From the NCBI RefSeq assembly GCF_004168365.1, contig NZ_CP035704.1, positions 4,278,001 through 4,342,000 of the forward strand: 64,000 nt of DNA, written 5' to 3'. Of the stretch, positions 28,798 through 38,052 are shown piece after piece. The DNA is from Pseudolysobacter antarcticus. Its GTDB lineage: Bacteria > Pseudomonadota > Gammaproteobacteria > Xanthomonadales > Rhodanobacteraceae. Made by a program: the position numbers and the translations under genes. The notes under the pieces were generated by a model. It was given only the letters and a program-made list of their open reading frames with translations. It ran no database searches and was not told the origin of the DNA. How positions within the stretch are numbered: position 1 is the stretch's first letter; the number at the start of each line of letters is the position of its first letter.

Positions 28798-28893
28798 TCA
28801 AATGAGTTGCAAACTCCGCTTGTCGCAATAAAACGCTGATCGAAAAACCATCCGAGCGCCTGCAAAAATATTTGCGTGAGCTACGCGGTGCGC

Positions 28894-29373
28894 TTAAAGC
28901 ATCGGTGCGATTTCTTTTTCGATCTTCTCGGGTTTATCGGTTGGCGCGTAGCGTTTGACAACGTGACCGTTCTTGTCGATGAGGAACTTGGTGAAGTTCC
29001 ACTTCACTGATTCGGTACCGAGAAATCCCTTGCCTTCGCTCTTGAGAAATTTGTACAGCGGATGGGTTTTTTCGCCGTTGACGTCGATCTTGGCGAACAT
29101 CGGGAAATCCACTTCGTAGGTCAGCGCGCAGAAGTTCTTGATTTCGGCTTCGTCGCCGGGCTCCTGATGGCCGAACTGGTCGCACGGAAATCCGAGTACA
29201 ACCAATCCTTGATCCCGATATTTTTTGTACAGCGCTTCGAGCCCGGTGTATTGCGGCGTGAATCCACACTTGCTCGCGACGTTGACGATCAGCACGGTTT
29301 TGCCTTTGTAGGCAGCGAGGGATTGCTCATCGCCATCGATGGTCTTGGCGCTGAAATCGTAGATGCTGGACAT
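28894..29373 (-). CDS. Glutathione peroxidase (Cys type)
   Basis: A 159-residue peroxidase reducing peroxides with thiols. The catalytic tetrad is complete: C36 in VASKCGFTPQY, Q70 in GFPCDQFGHQEPG, and W125/N126 in VKWNFTKFL. The active site carries Cys rather than selenocysteine. The conserved resolving Cys at the FCALTYEV position (C82) is typical of thioredoxin-dependent members, so thioredoxin may be the real reductant. Start ATG 29373 has AGGAG seven bases upstream. A longer frame upstream runs into the cyoE gene and is rejected. Confidence 0.93.
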   Translation of the reverse strand: MSSIYDFSAKTIDGDEQSLAAYKGKTVLIVNVASKCGFTPQYTGLEALYKKYRDQGLVVLGFPCDQFGHQEPGDEAEIKNFCALTYEVDFPMFAKIDVNGEKTHPLYKFLKSEGKGFLGTESVKWNFTKFLIDKNGHVVKRYAPTDKPEKIEKEIAPML

Positions 29374-29425
29374 GGTTTTCTCCTGAGAAAATGTAGGGAG
29401 CAAGCAGCGGTTTCGAATACCTTGA

Positions 29426-30334
29426 TCAGCCCACGCGCTGCAACGGCATAACGGCGTGCTGCAATGCTGGCACATCGAGGTAATGATCGACCAGCAAAAA
29501 CGCGAATAAGGCCATCAGATAGATGATCGAATAGTTGAACACCTTCATCGCGAACAACTCGCTCGGCGGATTCAGCAGCACGATCGCGTAATACAAAAAT
29601 CCGGCGCCGAGCACCACTGCACCGCCGAGATAAAACAGCCCGCTCATGCCGGTCAAGTACGGCAGCAGGGTGACGATGAACAGCAGCACGGTGTAATACA
29701 AAATATGCCAGCGCGTATATTCGACGCCATGCGTGACCGGCAACATCGGCACCTGCGCACGCGAATAGTCGTCACGACGGAAAATCGCCAGCGCCCAGAA
29801 ATGCGGTGGCGTCCAGACAAAAATAATCAGGCACAGCAGCAGCGCGTATGGGTGCACGTGCCCGGTCACTGCGGCCCAGCCGAGCACCGGCGGCGCAGCA
29901 CCAGCAGCGCCGCCGATGACGATGTTCTGCGGTGTCGCGCGTTTCAGAAATCCGGTGTAGACGATGGCGTAACCGATCAGCGAGGCGAACGTCAGCAGCG
30001 CGGTCAACACATTCACCCACAGCACCAGAATCAGCATCGACAGCGCACCTAGCACCACGGCAAATACCAAGACCTGACGCGACGAAAGCTGACCCTGCGG
30101 CAATGGCCGCTGCGAAGTGCGCGCCATGAGGATATCGATGCGCTGATCGATCAGATGATTGATCGCCGCCGCCGATGCCGCCGCGAGCCAGATGCCCAGC
30201 GTGCCGAACACCAGCGGACGCCACGGCACCATGCCGGGCACCGCGAGGAACATGCCGATGATCGCAGTGAATACGATCAGCGCCACGACGCGCGGTTTGG
30301 TCAGTGCGAAATAGGAGCGGGCTAGCGATGGCAT
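29426..30334 (-). CDS. cyoE: Protoheme IX farnesyltransferase (heme O synthase)
   Basis: A 302-residue integral-membrane prenyltransferase that adds a farnesyl group to heme [22 protein letters not shown] opens helix 1, and the prenyl-diphosphate-binding [23 protein letters not shown] (about 60-82) carries the Asp-rich motif. About eight to nine further helices follow, and the second Asp/Arg-rich loop lies in the [30 protein letters not shown] segment near 190. Heme O is the substrate of CtaA, encoded just upstream in the same transcript, in keeping with an aa3 oxidase. Confidence 0.96.
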   Translation of the reverse strand: MPSLARSYFALTKPRVVALIVFTAIIGMFLAVPGMVPWRPLVFGTLGIWLAAASAAAINHLIDQRIDILMARTSQRPLPQGQLSSRQVLVFAVVLGALSMLILVLWVNVLTALLTFASLIGYAIVYTGFLKRATPQNIVIGGAAGAAPPVLGWAAVTGHVHPYALLLCLIIFVWTPPHFWALAIFRRDDYSRAQVPMLPVTHGVEYTRWHILYYTVLLFIVTLLPYLTGMSGLFYLGGAVVLGAGFLYYAIVLLNPPSELFAMKVFNYSIIYLMALFAFLLVDHYLDVPALQHAVMPLQRVG

Positions 30335-30374
30335 GGCGGCAGATTCGAGTCGAAGTTGTTGGGTGCGCGGAGCG

Positions 30375-31376
30375 TCATGACAAACGGCTCGGGCGCAGTC
30401 GTGCGAGCAGCATCAGCAACGTGAACAACAACGCCGCAGCAACGGCGTTGTGCGCAGTCGCGACCGGTAGCGGCAAGGCGTAGACGACATTGCTGATGCC
30501 GAGTCCGATCTGTAACAACAGCAGTCCGGCCACCCACGCGCCGAGCGCAATGTGTCGGCGTAGCGCGAAGATCGACAGCATCAGCAGATGGCCGAATACC
30601 AGCACGGCGCCGATGCGATGTGTCATCTGGATTGCGGTGCGTGCGGCACCGTCGAGGACACCGCCTTCGTAGTTCACGCCGACGCCGCGCCACAACACAA
30701 AGGCCTCGCGGAAGTCAGTGCCGGGCCACCATTGGTCGAGGCATTTGGGAAAGTCCGTGCCGCAGGCGAGTGCCGCGTAGTTGGCGCTGGTCCAGCCACC
30801 AAGTGCAATCTGGCACGCGAGTAACACGATCCCGACGATCACGAGACGACGTAGTTTCGGCCCGCCATCGCCATACAAAGACGGCGGATCGCTGGCGCGA
30901 ATCGCGGTGTAGGCGAGCAGCGAAAACGTCGTCAGTCCACCGAGCAAATGCGCCAGCACGACGATCGGCTTGAGCAACCACGTGACCGTCCACATGCCGA
31001 GTGCGGCCTGGAACACGATGAACACCGCAGCGACCAGCGGCACCCACATCAGGCCACCGAGATCGCGCCGCCGCACGATTGCCCAGCCGGCGAGGAAGAA
31101 GGTCGTGAGCACCAATCCGCCAGCAAGAAAACGATGGCCCTGCTCACGCCACGCCTTGTTCGACTCGACCGGGCGTTCCGGGAAATCCTGATTCGCCGCG
31201 GCGATATCAACTTGGTGCGTCGGCCACGTGAGTTTGCCGTAGCAGGTCGGCCAATCGGGGCAACTGAGACCGGCGTTCGACAAGCGCACAAACGCGCCGA
31301 ACACGATCACACAAAACGCGAACGCGGTGGCGAACCAAGCGAGGCGGGCGAATCCGGCGAGACGAACAACAGTCAT
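30375..31376 (-). CDS. ctaA: Heme A synthase (COX15/CtaA)
   Basis: A 333-residue, eight-helix membrane protein that oxidises the C8 methyl group of heme [24 protein letters not shown] near residues 31-53 is the family signature, followed by [10 protein letters not shown] with one heme His, and the second half has [18 protein letters not shown] near 250 with the matching His pair. ACGTDFPKC near 200 carries the periplasmic Cys pair of this family. It lies in the minus-strand block between cyoE and the SCO-like gene. Confidence 0.95.
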   Translation of the reverse strand: MTVVRLAGFARLAWFATAFAFCVIVFGAFVRLSNAGLSCPDWPTCYGKLTWPTHQVDIAAANQDFPERPVESNKAWREQGHRFLAGGLVLTTFFLAGWAIVRRRDLGGLMWVPLVAAVFIVFQAALGMWTVTWLLKPIVVLAHLLGGLTTFSLLAYTAIRASDPPSLYGDGGPKLRRLVIVGIVLLACQIALGGWTSANYAALACGTDFPKCLDQWWPGTDFREAFVLWRGVGVNYEGGVLDGAARTAIQMTHRIGAVLVFGHLLMLSIFALRRHIALGAWVAGLLLLQIGLGISNVVYALPLPVATAHNAVAAALLFTLLMLLARLRPSRLS

Positions 31377-31452
31377 TATTTTGCGAGATGCTTGAAGGGG
31401 GAATGGGAAAATGAAAGCACCGATTGCAGCGACACACGAGCTGTTGTTGCGA

Positions 31453-32001
31453 TCAGTGGATTAGCCGCGTGAGGTCTTTCTTGAGCCCGTTGGCGTCGAA
31501 GCCGGCAGTGTAACGCAGCATGAGGAATCCGCTCGGATCGACCAGCGCCGCGGCGAGCGTATCTGGCGTGTTTGCGCGCCACGCAGCGAAGGCCTGATCG
31601 GTGTCGTTGATAAGCGTGATCGGACGCAATTGCTCGAGCGCCGCGGCCGGCAAGGCCGGCCCGGAATACACCAGCCGCACGCGATCGGAATTCTGGTTGA
31701 GGGTCAGTCGCGCGCGATGCAGCAGATCGAGTTGCGCAAGGCACTGGTTTTCACAGCTGTTGCTCGCCACCGCGAGCAGCGTCCATTGCCAGCGCGTATC
31801 GTGCCAGACGAAAGCGCCGCCATCCGTTTGCTGCGGATGCGTGCTGTTCATATCCTGCGGCGGCGTTACCAGCTCGCCGAAATTGCGCGTGCCGTGCGGA
31901 CGCCAGCCGGCCTGATTGAGCGCCAGCGCGATAAGCAGCGGCGCGGCAAAAATGGCGGCGACCAGCACGAGTTGCAGGCGACTTTTTGTACGTTTATCCA
32001 T
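31453..32001 (-). CDS. SCO-like thioredoxin-fold oxidase assembly protein
   Basis: A 182-residue membrane-anchored protein. One N-terminal membrane helix (about 10-28) is followed by a periplasmic thioredoxin-like domain with a CxxxC at C83-C87 (NSCENQCLAQ), the copper-binding spacing of SCO proteins, and a WQWTLLAVAS strand just ahead. A conserved His as third copper ligand, found in true SCO1, is not obvious, so its role as a copper chaperone for the CuA site is inference. It is encoded between surf1 and ctaA in oxidase clusters of this type, which supports an assembly role. Confidence 0.75.
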   Translation of the reverse strand: MDKRTKSRLQLVLVAAIFAAPLLIALALNQAGWRPHGTRNFGELVTPPQDMNSTHPQQTDGGAFVWHDTRWQWTLLAVASNSCENQCLAQLDLLHRARLTLNQNSDRVRLVYSGPALPAAALEQLRPITLINDTDQAFAAWRANTPDTLAAALVDPSGFLMLRYTAGFDANGLKKDLTRLIH

Positions 32002-32047
32002 TGCGGTTATTTCCGTAGTATCGAGTAAGCAGCAGTGCAGCGATGGC

Positions 32048-32800
32048 TCAGCGCCAATGCAGTTTGGCGAAGATCACGAGCGCGACGAGAGCGAAGGTGA
32101 ACCATTGAAACGCATAAGCGCGATGCCGTTCCGGCGCCATGAAGGTCGGTATCCATTCGCGCACAAAACCGCTGTTCGCATCGGCATCGAGCAGCAACTG
32201 ACGTGGCAATAATACGTCGCCGAGATCCGCCGCGATCGCATCGGCATCCATGAAAATTGTGAGCTTGGGCCAGTGTGTTTGTGTCGGCAACGAATTGCCA
32301 CCGAGATGAATGCCGCCACCAGAAATCGGCGCGTAAATACCGTGCAGCTCGATCTCACCTTCGGGCAGGGGCGGCAATTCCGGCAGCTCGTGACGATTCG
32401 CCGGCCAGGCCAGCCAACCGCGATTGACCAACAGGCTGCGCGATTCTCCGGCAACCTTGAACGGCACGAATACTTCGACACCGATCGCACTGCCACGCGG
32501 CTGGTTGTCGAGCAGATAGACATGCTGCTGATCGAATTTTCCGGACACACGCAGATGCGGATAAACCGTCGTATCGCGCAGATCTTTTGCGGCGGCAAAT
32601 TCAGTCACTTGCGCGGCGGCTGCAGTCTGGAATGCCAACAGCAACGCATCTTTTTCGCGACCGCGATCGAGCTGCCAGAGACCGAGCCAGACAAACGTAC
32701 CGATACCCGCCAACGTCAGCAGTAGTGCAAACGCGGAAGGCCGATGCCAACGCTTCGTTACAGACACTGCGGGGACGCCTATAATCACCAGGGAAATCAC
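32048..32800 (-). CDS. SURF1-family cytochrome oxidase assembly protein
   Basis: A 250-residue protein with a membrane helix near each end (about 20-40 and 227-245) and a periplasmic beta-domain between, the standard SURF1 layout. GIGTFVWLGLWQLDRGREKDALL near 33-55 is the family signature, and RSLLVNRGWLAWPANRHELP near 120-140 the second. It assists heme A insertion into subunit I. The given start is GTG 32800; GTG at the VSVTKRWHRP segment 11 codons later is equally possible. It is divergent from the DUF2909 gene. Confidence 0.9.
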   Translation of the reverse strand: MISLVIIGVPAVSVTKRWHRPSAFALLLTLAGIGTFVWLGLWQLDRGREKDALLLAFQTAAAAQVTEFAAAKDLRDTTVYPHLRVSGKFDQQHVYLLDNQPRGSAIGVEVFVPFKVAGESRSLLVNRGWLAWPANRHELPELPPLPEGEIELHGIYAPISGGGIHLGGNSLPTQTHWPKLTIFMDADAIAADLGDVLLPRQLLLDADANSGFVREWIPTFMAPERHRAYAFQWFTFALVALVIFAKLHWR

Positions 32801-32890
32801 GTCACGGCGCCAGCAAAAAGCGCCACCTGTCTTGCTTAACCGCCGTCAATCAACGCCCTAGATCAGGCGCTGCGGCTTTCGGAAATCGCC

Positions 32891-33100
32891 ATGCTTACCA
32901 AACTTGCCATCGTCGCCTTTCTGGTCGTGATCATTTACAACCTCGGCGCCGGGTTGTATTTCATGATGACCGACAAGGGCAAAACCGATCGCACCATGAA
33001 GGCGCTGACGCGTCGTATCGCGTTATCGGTAGCGCTGATCCTGCTGGTGATGCTCGGCATCTATACCGGCGTGATTCGTCCACATGATCTGGGGCATTGA
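32891..33100 (+). CDS. DUF2909 twin-helix membrane protein
   Basis: A 69-residue protein with two membrane helices (about 5-27 and 42-62), with a charged loop KGKTDRTMKALTRR between them. This matches the DUF2909 family, which is almost always found between coxC and surf1 in gammaproteobacteria, and a role in oxidase assembly or stability is suspected but unproven. It is transcribed opposite to the oxidase genes on both sides. Confidence 0.88.
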   Translation: MLTKLAIVAFLVVIIYNLGAGLYFMMTDKGKTDRTMKALTRRIALSVALILLVMLGIYTGVIRPHDLGH

Positions 33101-33143
33101 GACCGTTTCCGGTTTCCACGTCGCTCACGCATAACAACCAACC

Positions 33144-33179
33144 ATGCCGTCATCCCAGCGCAGGCTGGGGTGACGGCAT
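33144..33179. repeat. REP-like perfect-arm palindrome
   Basis: Two 16-base arms around a GCAG loop: left ATGCCGTCATCCCAGC, right GCTGGGGTGACGGCAT, matching with a single G-T pair. It lies in the space where the DUF2909 gene and coxC converge, so it can end transcription from both sides, and it resembles the hairpin at 55773. Confidence 0.75.
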
Positions 33180-33228
33180 ATTTTGCGTCGATTTATTATT
33201 CGTAACGTGTTCGAGCGCTGATTTTTTA

Positions 33229-34107
33229 TCAGAGCACGTAAACGAACATGAACAATCCAAGCCACACCACGTCGACGAAGTGCCAGTACCAGGCGACCGC
33301 TTCAAAACCGAAGTGATCGTCCTTGCTGAAATGACCCTTGAGACAGCGGAACCAGATCACTGCGAGCATGATCGTACCGAGCGTCACATGCAGGCCGTGG
33401 AAGCCGGTCAGCATGAAAAACGTCGATCCGTACACGCCGCTGCCGAGGGTCAGATGCAGCTCGGTGTAGGCCTCGATATATTCATGCGCCTGATACCACA
33501 GGAAGGTCGCGCCGAGCAGCACGGTGGCGCCAAGAAACACGAGTAACTGCTTGCGATAACCGGCGCGCAGCGCGTGATGTGCAATCGTGATGGTGACGCC
33601 GGAAGTGAGCAGGATCAGGGTATTGATCAGCGGCACGCCCCACGCGGGAATCGTTTCGAACACACCGCCGATTGCCGCCGGACCATTGGTCGGCCACGCC
33701 GGTGCATATCCCTTCCACAGGAAATAATTGGTCAGCGCGCCATCGCCTTCGCCGCCGATCCAAGGCACCGACAACGAGCGTGCGTAAAATAGCGCACCGA
33801 AGAATGCAGCGAAGAACATGATCTCGGAGAAGATGAACCACATCATGCCCATGCGGAACGACACATCGACCTGCTTGTTGTACATGCCCTGGAGCGATTC
33901 TCCGATCACGCTGCGGAACCAGCCGAACACCATGAAGATCAAAATCGCGATGCCAAAATAGAACAGCGGCTTGCCGAGCGCGGCGCTGTCGTTGATCCAG
34001 CTCGCCGCGCCGAACATGGTGGCGAACAGACCGACCGAACCGATGATCGGCCAATGACTGCCGTGCGGTATGTAGTAGATGTTTTTCGCGTCTGCTGCGT
34101 GCGCCAT
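33229..34107 (-). CDS. ctaE: Cytochrome c oxidase subunit III
   Basis: A 292-residue subunit with seven predicted membrane helices. It starts with HGSHWPIIGSVGLFATMFGA, then has WFRSVIGESLQGMYNKQVDVSFRMGMMWFIFSEIMFFAAFFGALFYAR (about 66-115) with the acidic residue in helix 3. The tail VTLGTIMLAVIWFRCLKGHFSKDDHFGFEAVAWYWHFVDVVWLGLF is canonical. It completes the core of the aa3-type oxidase, and it follows cox11 with a 33-base gap on the same strand. Confidence 0.96.
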   Translation of the reverse strand: MAHAADAKNIYYIPHGSHWPIIGSVGLFATMFGAASWINDSAALGKPLFYFGIAILIFMVFGWFRSVIGESLQGMYNKQVDVSFRMGMMWFIFSEIMFFAAFFGALFYARSLSVPWIGGEGDGALTNYFLWKGYAPAWPTNGPAAIGGVFETIPAWGVPLINTLILLTSGVTITIAHHALRAGYRKQLLVFLGATVLLGATFLWYQAHEYIEAYTELHLTLGSGVYGSTFFMLTGFHGLHVTLGTIMLAVIWFRCLKGHFSKDDHFGFEAVAWYWHFVDVVWLGLFMFVYVL

Positions 34108-34140
34108 GGGATCGATTCCTGAATCTTCAGTGCAAATAGT

Positions 34141-34725
34141 TTAAGAGGCCGGAGTCAGCGCGGGAGCGGCATGCTCCACGACTTTCTTCGTTGCCAGTTC
34201 GTTATTATAGAAAGTATACGACAGCGTGATCGTTGCGATGTTCTGCGGCAGTTTCGGATCAACGATGAAACGCACCGGCATGCGTCGCGATTCACCAGAC
34301 TTCAGCATCTGCTCGGTGAAACAGAAACACTCGGTCTTGTTGAAATACAGCGATGCGGTATTCGGCGCAACGCTGGGTACGGCGTTGCCGACAATGGCCG
34401 TCGGCTCTTTGTTGGTGGCATCAAACCAAGCTTCGGTGAGCTTGCCCGGATGCACTTTCATGGTTGTGACTTCGGGCGAAAAATCCCAGTCGAGTTTGCT
34501 GTTGACGGTGCCGAGAAACTGCACCGTGACGAGGCGCGTATCGTCTTCCTTCAACGCATCGACCTTGGCCTGCGTGGCCGCGGCGTTGTCGAGCTTGATG
34601 CCGAACACATGCACACACGCGATGCGATAGATCGGCACGAGCGCAAAACCGAACAGGAACGTGCACGCGCAAACGATCACCGCGACGCGCAGCAAGCTGC
34701 GGCTATTGCCTTTTTCCTCGCTCAT
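34141..34725 (-). CDS. ctaG: Cytochrome c oxidase assembly protein CtaG/Cox11
   Basis: A 194-residue copper chaperone for the CuB centre of subunit I. One N-terminal helix (about 15-35) anchors it, and the periplasmic Ig-like domain has the FNKTECFCFTEQMLKSGESRRMPVRF block near 128-155 with the CFCF copper site. Start ATG 34725 is chosen over an upstream ATG because it overlaps by four bases the stop codon of the preceding 43-residue gene (ATGA) and starts directly with MSEEKGN. Confidence 0.94.
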   Translation of the reverse strand: MSEEKGNSRSLLRVAVIVCACTFLFGFALVPIYRIACVHVFGIKLDNAAATQAKVDALKEDDTRLVTVQFLGTVNSKLDWDFSPEVTTMKVHPGKLTEAWFDATNKEPTAIVGNAVPSVAPNTASLYFNKTECFCFTEQMLKSGESRRMPVRFIVDPKLPQNIATITLSYTFYNNELATKKVVEHAAPALTPAS

Positions 34726-34853
34726 CCGCCCATGCCCTTGTACAGGAACAGGCAAAAGATCGTCAGCGCGACGGCGCCGAGAATCAGCGCGGTACGACGC
34801 GCTGCCGCACGACGTGCGGCAGGATCAAAACGAGGATCGGAGGGGCTTGGCAT
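34722..34853 (-). CDS. 43-residue single-helix membrane protein in oxidase operon
   Basis: A short gene with an ATG at 34853 and a TGA overlapping the cox11 start. The product begins MPSPSDPRFDPAARRAAARR, a basic cytosolic head, then TALILGAVALTIFCLFLYKG as one membrane helix. Head-to-tail overlap with cox11 argues that it is translated. Small single-helix proteins at this spot occur in many oxidase clusters, where they are thought to help assembly; no name is assigned with certainty. It lies 60 bases after coxA. Confidence 0.75.
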   Translation of the reverse strand: MPSPSDPRFDPAARRAAARRTALILGAVALTIFCLFLYKGMGG

Positions 34854-34913
34854 GTCGAGATTTCACCGCGAAGTGATACAGATGGCACAACGTCGCGACG
34901 GAATAATGTTTGA

Positions 34914-36539
34914 TCAATGCGTAATGTCACCGTGCGCCAAGGTGTGATCGTCGATGACCGGCGGGATGGTGAAAGTGTGATGCGGCGCCGGCGAAGGCAC
35001 GGTCCACTCCAGGCCCAGCGCACCTTCCCAGACTTGCGATGTCGCTTTCGCTCCGCCACGTACGCAGATGATGATGCCGGCGACAAACAGCAGCTGCGAC
35101 AGACCGAACGCAAAACCGCCGATCGAGGAAATCATGTTGAAATCCGCGAACGCGACGTTGTAGTCCGGAATACGGCGCGGCATGCCGGCCAGACCGAGGA
35201 AATGCTGCGGAAAAAACAGCACGTTAACGAACACGGTCGAGGTCCAGAAATGCCATTTGCCGAGCGTCTCGTTGTACATGTGGCCGGTCCATTTCGGCAA
35301 CCAGTAATACGCACCGGCCATGATGCCGAAGATCGCGCCGGTGACAAGCACGTAATGGAAATGCGCGACCACAAAGTACGTATCGTGATATTGGAAATCC
35401 GCCGGCACGATCGCGAGCATGAGGCCCGAAAATCCGCCGATCGTGAACATGATGACGAAGCCGATCGCGAACAGCATCGGCGTCTCGAAGGTCATCGAAC
35501 CTTTCCACATCGTCGAGACCCAATTGAATACTTTCACGCCAGTCGGGATCGCGATCAGCATGGTCGAATACATGAAGAAGATTTCGCCGCCCAGCGGCAG
35601 GCCCACGGTGAACATGTGGTGCGCCCAGACGATGAACGACAGGAACGCGATCGACGCAATCGCGTACACCATCGCGGTGTAGCCGAACAGCGGCTTGCGC
35701 GCGAAAGTTGGGATGATTTCCGAGACGATGCCGAACGCCGGCAGAATCATGATGTAGACCTCGGGATGGCCGAAGAACCAGAAGATGTGCTGGAACATCA
35801 CCGGATCGCCGCCACCGGCGGCATTGAAGAAACTTGTGCCGAAGAATTTATCGGTCAGCAACATCGTCACCGCACCCGCGAGCACCGGCATCACTGCGAT
35901 CAGCAGGAACGCGGTGATCAGCCACGACCACACGAACATCGGCATCTTCAGCAGATCCATGCCTGGCGCGCGCATGTTGAGGATCGTCGCGATGATGTTG
36001 ATCGCGCCCATGATCGAGCTGATGCCCATCATGTGGATGGCAAAAATCATGAACGCCGTGCTCGCGCCGCCTTGCAAGGCGAGTGGCGGATACATCGTCC
36101 AGCCGCCGGCCGGTGCGCCACCCGGCATGAAGAACGTGCCGAGCAACAAGGTGAACGCAAACGGCATGATCCAGAACGACCAGTTGTTCATGCGTGGCAG
36201 CGCCATGTCAGGCGCGCCGACCATGAGCGGGATCATCCAGTTGGCGAGGCCGACGAACGCCGGCATGACCGCACCGAAGATCATCACCAGCGCATGCACC
36301 GTGGTCATCTGGTTGAAGAAATACGGTTGCACCAGTTGCAGGCCGGGCTTGAACAACTCGGCGCGGATTACCATCGCCATGCTGCCACCGATAAAGAACA
36401 TCACCAACGCGAATACCAGGTACAGCGTACCGATATCCTTGTGGTTGGTGCTCATGAACCAGCGCGCGAAAAAACCCGCAGGCGCGTGGTGCTCGTGGTC
36501 GTCGTGATGATCGTCGTGCGAAGCGGCGTGGGTAGCCAT
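34914..36539 (-). CDS. ctaD: Cytochrome c oxidase subunit I
   Basis: A 541-residue, 12-helix catalytic subunit holding heme a, heme a3 and CuB. MTTVHALVMIFGAVMPAF near 82-100 has the helix II heme a His, FWFFGHPEVYIMILPAFG near 252-269 carries the CuB His and the cross-linked Tyr, WAHHMFTVGL near 305 the two other CuB His, and VVAHFHYVLVTGAIF near 388-402 the heme a3 and heme a His pair. The proton-channel residues NWMIP and the EV in HPEVY are intact, so it is an A-type oxidase. The N-terminus is His-rich (HDDHHDDHEHHAP), and MSTNHKDIG is the normal first helix entry. Confidence 0.97.
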   Translation of the reverse strand: MATHAASHDDHHDDHEHHAPAGFFARWFMSTNHKDIGTLYLVFALVMFFIGGSMAMVIRAELFKPGLQLVQPYFFNQMTTVHALVMIFGAVMPAFVGLANWMIPLMVGAPDMALPRMNNWSFWIMPFAFTLLLGTFFMPGGAPAGGWTMYPPLALQGGASTAFMIFAIHMMGISSIMGAINIIATILNMRAPGMDLLKMPMFVWSWLITAFLLIAVMPVLAGAVTMLLTDKFFGTSFFNAAGGGDPVMFQHIFWFFGHPEVYIMILPAFGIVSEIIPTFARKPLFGYTAMVYAIASIAFLSFIVWAHHMFTVGLPLGGEIFFMYSTMLIAIPTGVKVFNWVSTMWKGSMTFETPMLFAIGFVIMFTIGGFSGLMLAIVPADFQYHDTYFVVAHFHYVLVTGAIFGIMAGAYYWLPKWTGHMYNETLGKWHFWTSTVFVNVLFFPQHFLGLAGMPRRIPDYNVAFADFNMISSIGGFAFGLSQLLFVAGIIICVRGGAKATSQVWEGALGLEWTVPSPAPHHTFTIPPVIDDHTLAHGDITH

Positions 36540-36607
36540 AACGTGTGCCTCTAAAAATCGAATCTGTTGTCAGAGCGTGATATTGATCGAGTTACGCGCG
36601 AAGCCGG

Positions 36608-37522
36608 TTAACCGTGACCGCCATTATCCGGCGTGCCGGTGGCCGCCGCGGCTGGCGCTGTAGGAGCGGCTGCCGCCTTGTCCGCGGCTTGCTGTTCGGC
36701 CAGCCATTTTTCGAACTCGGCCTTGGGTACAGCCTTCACCACGATCGGCATGAAACCGTGATCCTGACCGCACAACTCGGCGCACTGGCCGCGATAAATA
36801 CCGGGCTCGTGGATATTGGTCCAAGCGTCGTTGATGATGCCGGGGATCGCATCGGACTTCCAACCGAGCGCCGGCACCCACCATGAGTGGATCACGTCAT
36901 CGGCAGTCACCACGAAGCGGATCTTGACGTCGGTCGGCACCACCAGCGGCTTGTCGACGTTCAGCAGATAGGTGTTCTCGTCGCCAGTCTTGACCGCATT
37001 CGGATCGAGTCCCGAACCGAGCTGACGCGTGCGATCGCTCAGGCCATCGAGCTTCGACAGAAAATGGATGCCCGGATTGGCGCCGTTGTAATCGACATAG
37101 TCGTAACGCCATTTCCACTGATAGCCCGTGACCTTGATTGTCATTGGCGAATCGTTGGTATAGGCCATGTTGACCAGCACATTGGTGGCCGGCAACGCCA
37201 TCGCGATCAGGATGACGATTGGCGTGATCGTCCAGATGATCTCGGCCTTGGTGTTGTGGCTCCAGGTGGCGGCAACGGCGCCCTTGGATTTGCGGAATTT
37301 GAACATCGCATAGATCATCGCGCCGAATACGATCACGCCGATCACGCAGCAGACGATGAACGCCATCATGTGCATGCGATAGACCTCGTGCGAAATTTCG
37401 GTCGCACCTTCGGTCATGTTGAGCTGCCACGGCTGTGGGCCAGCAGCAAAAACCAGATTGCTGAGTGTGAGCAGCGCCGCACTCACACCCCATTGCGACA
37501 TCGAAGCAGATTTCATTGCCAT
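36608..37522 (-). CDS. ctaC: Cytochrome c oxidase subunit II (CuA, no heme c)
   Basis: A 304-residue subunit taking electrons from cytochrome c. A signal peptide (about 1-27), two membrane helices (about 52-74 and 96-118) and a periplasmic cupredoxin domain follow. The aromatic GYQWKWRY is near 133-140; the CuA ligands are H212, C247, C251, H255 and M258 in CAELCGQDHGFM. The tail after 270 is a low-complexity Ala/Pro stretch ending in GGHG, not a fused cytochrome c domain, so this is an aa3 and not a caa3 oxidase. Start is uncertain among ATG 37522, ATG 37516 and TTG 37537; ATG 37522 is used here. Confidence 0.94.
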   Translation of the reverse strand: MAMKSASMSQWGVSAALLTLSNLVFAAGPQPWQLNMTEGATEISHEVYRMHMMAFIVCCVIGVIVFGAMIYAMFKFRKSKGAVAATWSHNTKAEIIWTITPIVILIAMALPATNVLVNMAYTNDSPMTIKVTGYQWKWRYDYVDYNGANPGIHFLSKLDGLSDRTRQLGSGLDPNAVKTGDENTYLLNVDKPLVVPTDVKIRFVVTADDVIHSWWVPALGWKSDAIPGIINDAWTNIHEPGIYRGQCAELCGQDHGFMPIVVKAVPKAEFEKWLAEQQAADKAAAAPTAPAAAATGTPDNGGHG

Positions 37523-37545
37523 CACCGTCTTAATCAAATTATCCG

Positions 37546-38052
37546 TCAGCCGACGTCGACCGAAGTCGCGCCTGCCAGCAATTTCGTCAGGCGTAATGCA
37601 AGCGCCTTGCGCTCGTCGTCCGCTAGAAAAGCACCAATTTCTATCCTGCGTCCATGCGATTCGAGCAGCAATCGCGTGCGGCTGTTACGTCGTTCACCGG
37701 GTTGCAGATTCACTCGCATCCAATGCGGGTTGAAACGTGCCACCGGCCCTTGTACTGCGCCAATGCGTGTCACTTCGACCGCATCGGCACTGAAACTGAT
37801 TACTTCGCCGCCAGCGCTGCGTCGCCAGACCAGTCGCAAACAATAACCGACCCATCCCGCTTCGAGTAGCGCAAACAACGGTGCAAATATGTTGCCCTTG
37901 AACGCGCTATAGACCGCGACCGCCAGCATCGTCGAGGTTTGCAACGCGGCAAACCAGAACATGCCGTTGCGCGTCAACGAGCGATTCGGCAGCACTATCA
38001 GCGCCACTTCGGTGCCTGCAGTCGCTACGGTAGCCTGCTCGATCATCGCCAT
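37546..38052 (-). CDS. DUF2244-family membrane protein
   Basis: A 168-residue protein of the DUF2244 family. Two membrane helices near 33-75 (LTRNGMFWFAALQTSTMLAVAVYSAFKGNIFAPLFALLEAGWVGYCLRLVW region) are followed by a cytosolic beta-sandwich-like half with RFNPHWMRVNL and HGRRIEIGAFL. In many proteobacteria DUF2244 genes stand at the head of the aa3 oxidase operon, as here, and a role in oxidase biogenesis is suspected only from that. It ends nine bases ahead of the TTG alternative start of coxB. Confidence 0.85.
   Translation of the reverse strand: MAMIEQATVATAGTEVALIVLPNRSLTRNGMFWFAALQTSTMLAVAVYSAFKGNIFAPLFALLEAGWVGYCLRLVWRRSAGGEVISFSADAVEVTRIGAVQGPVARFNPHWMRVNLQPGERRNSRTRLLLESHGRRIEIGAFLADDERKALALRLTKLLAGATSVDVG

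Noticed and set aside
34917-36554. Plus-strand open frame of 545 codons
   Set aside because: Exact antisense shadow of coxA, with a His/Arg/Asp-rich product and no domain pattern.
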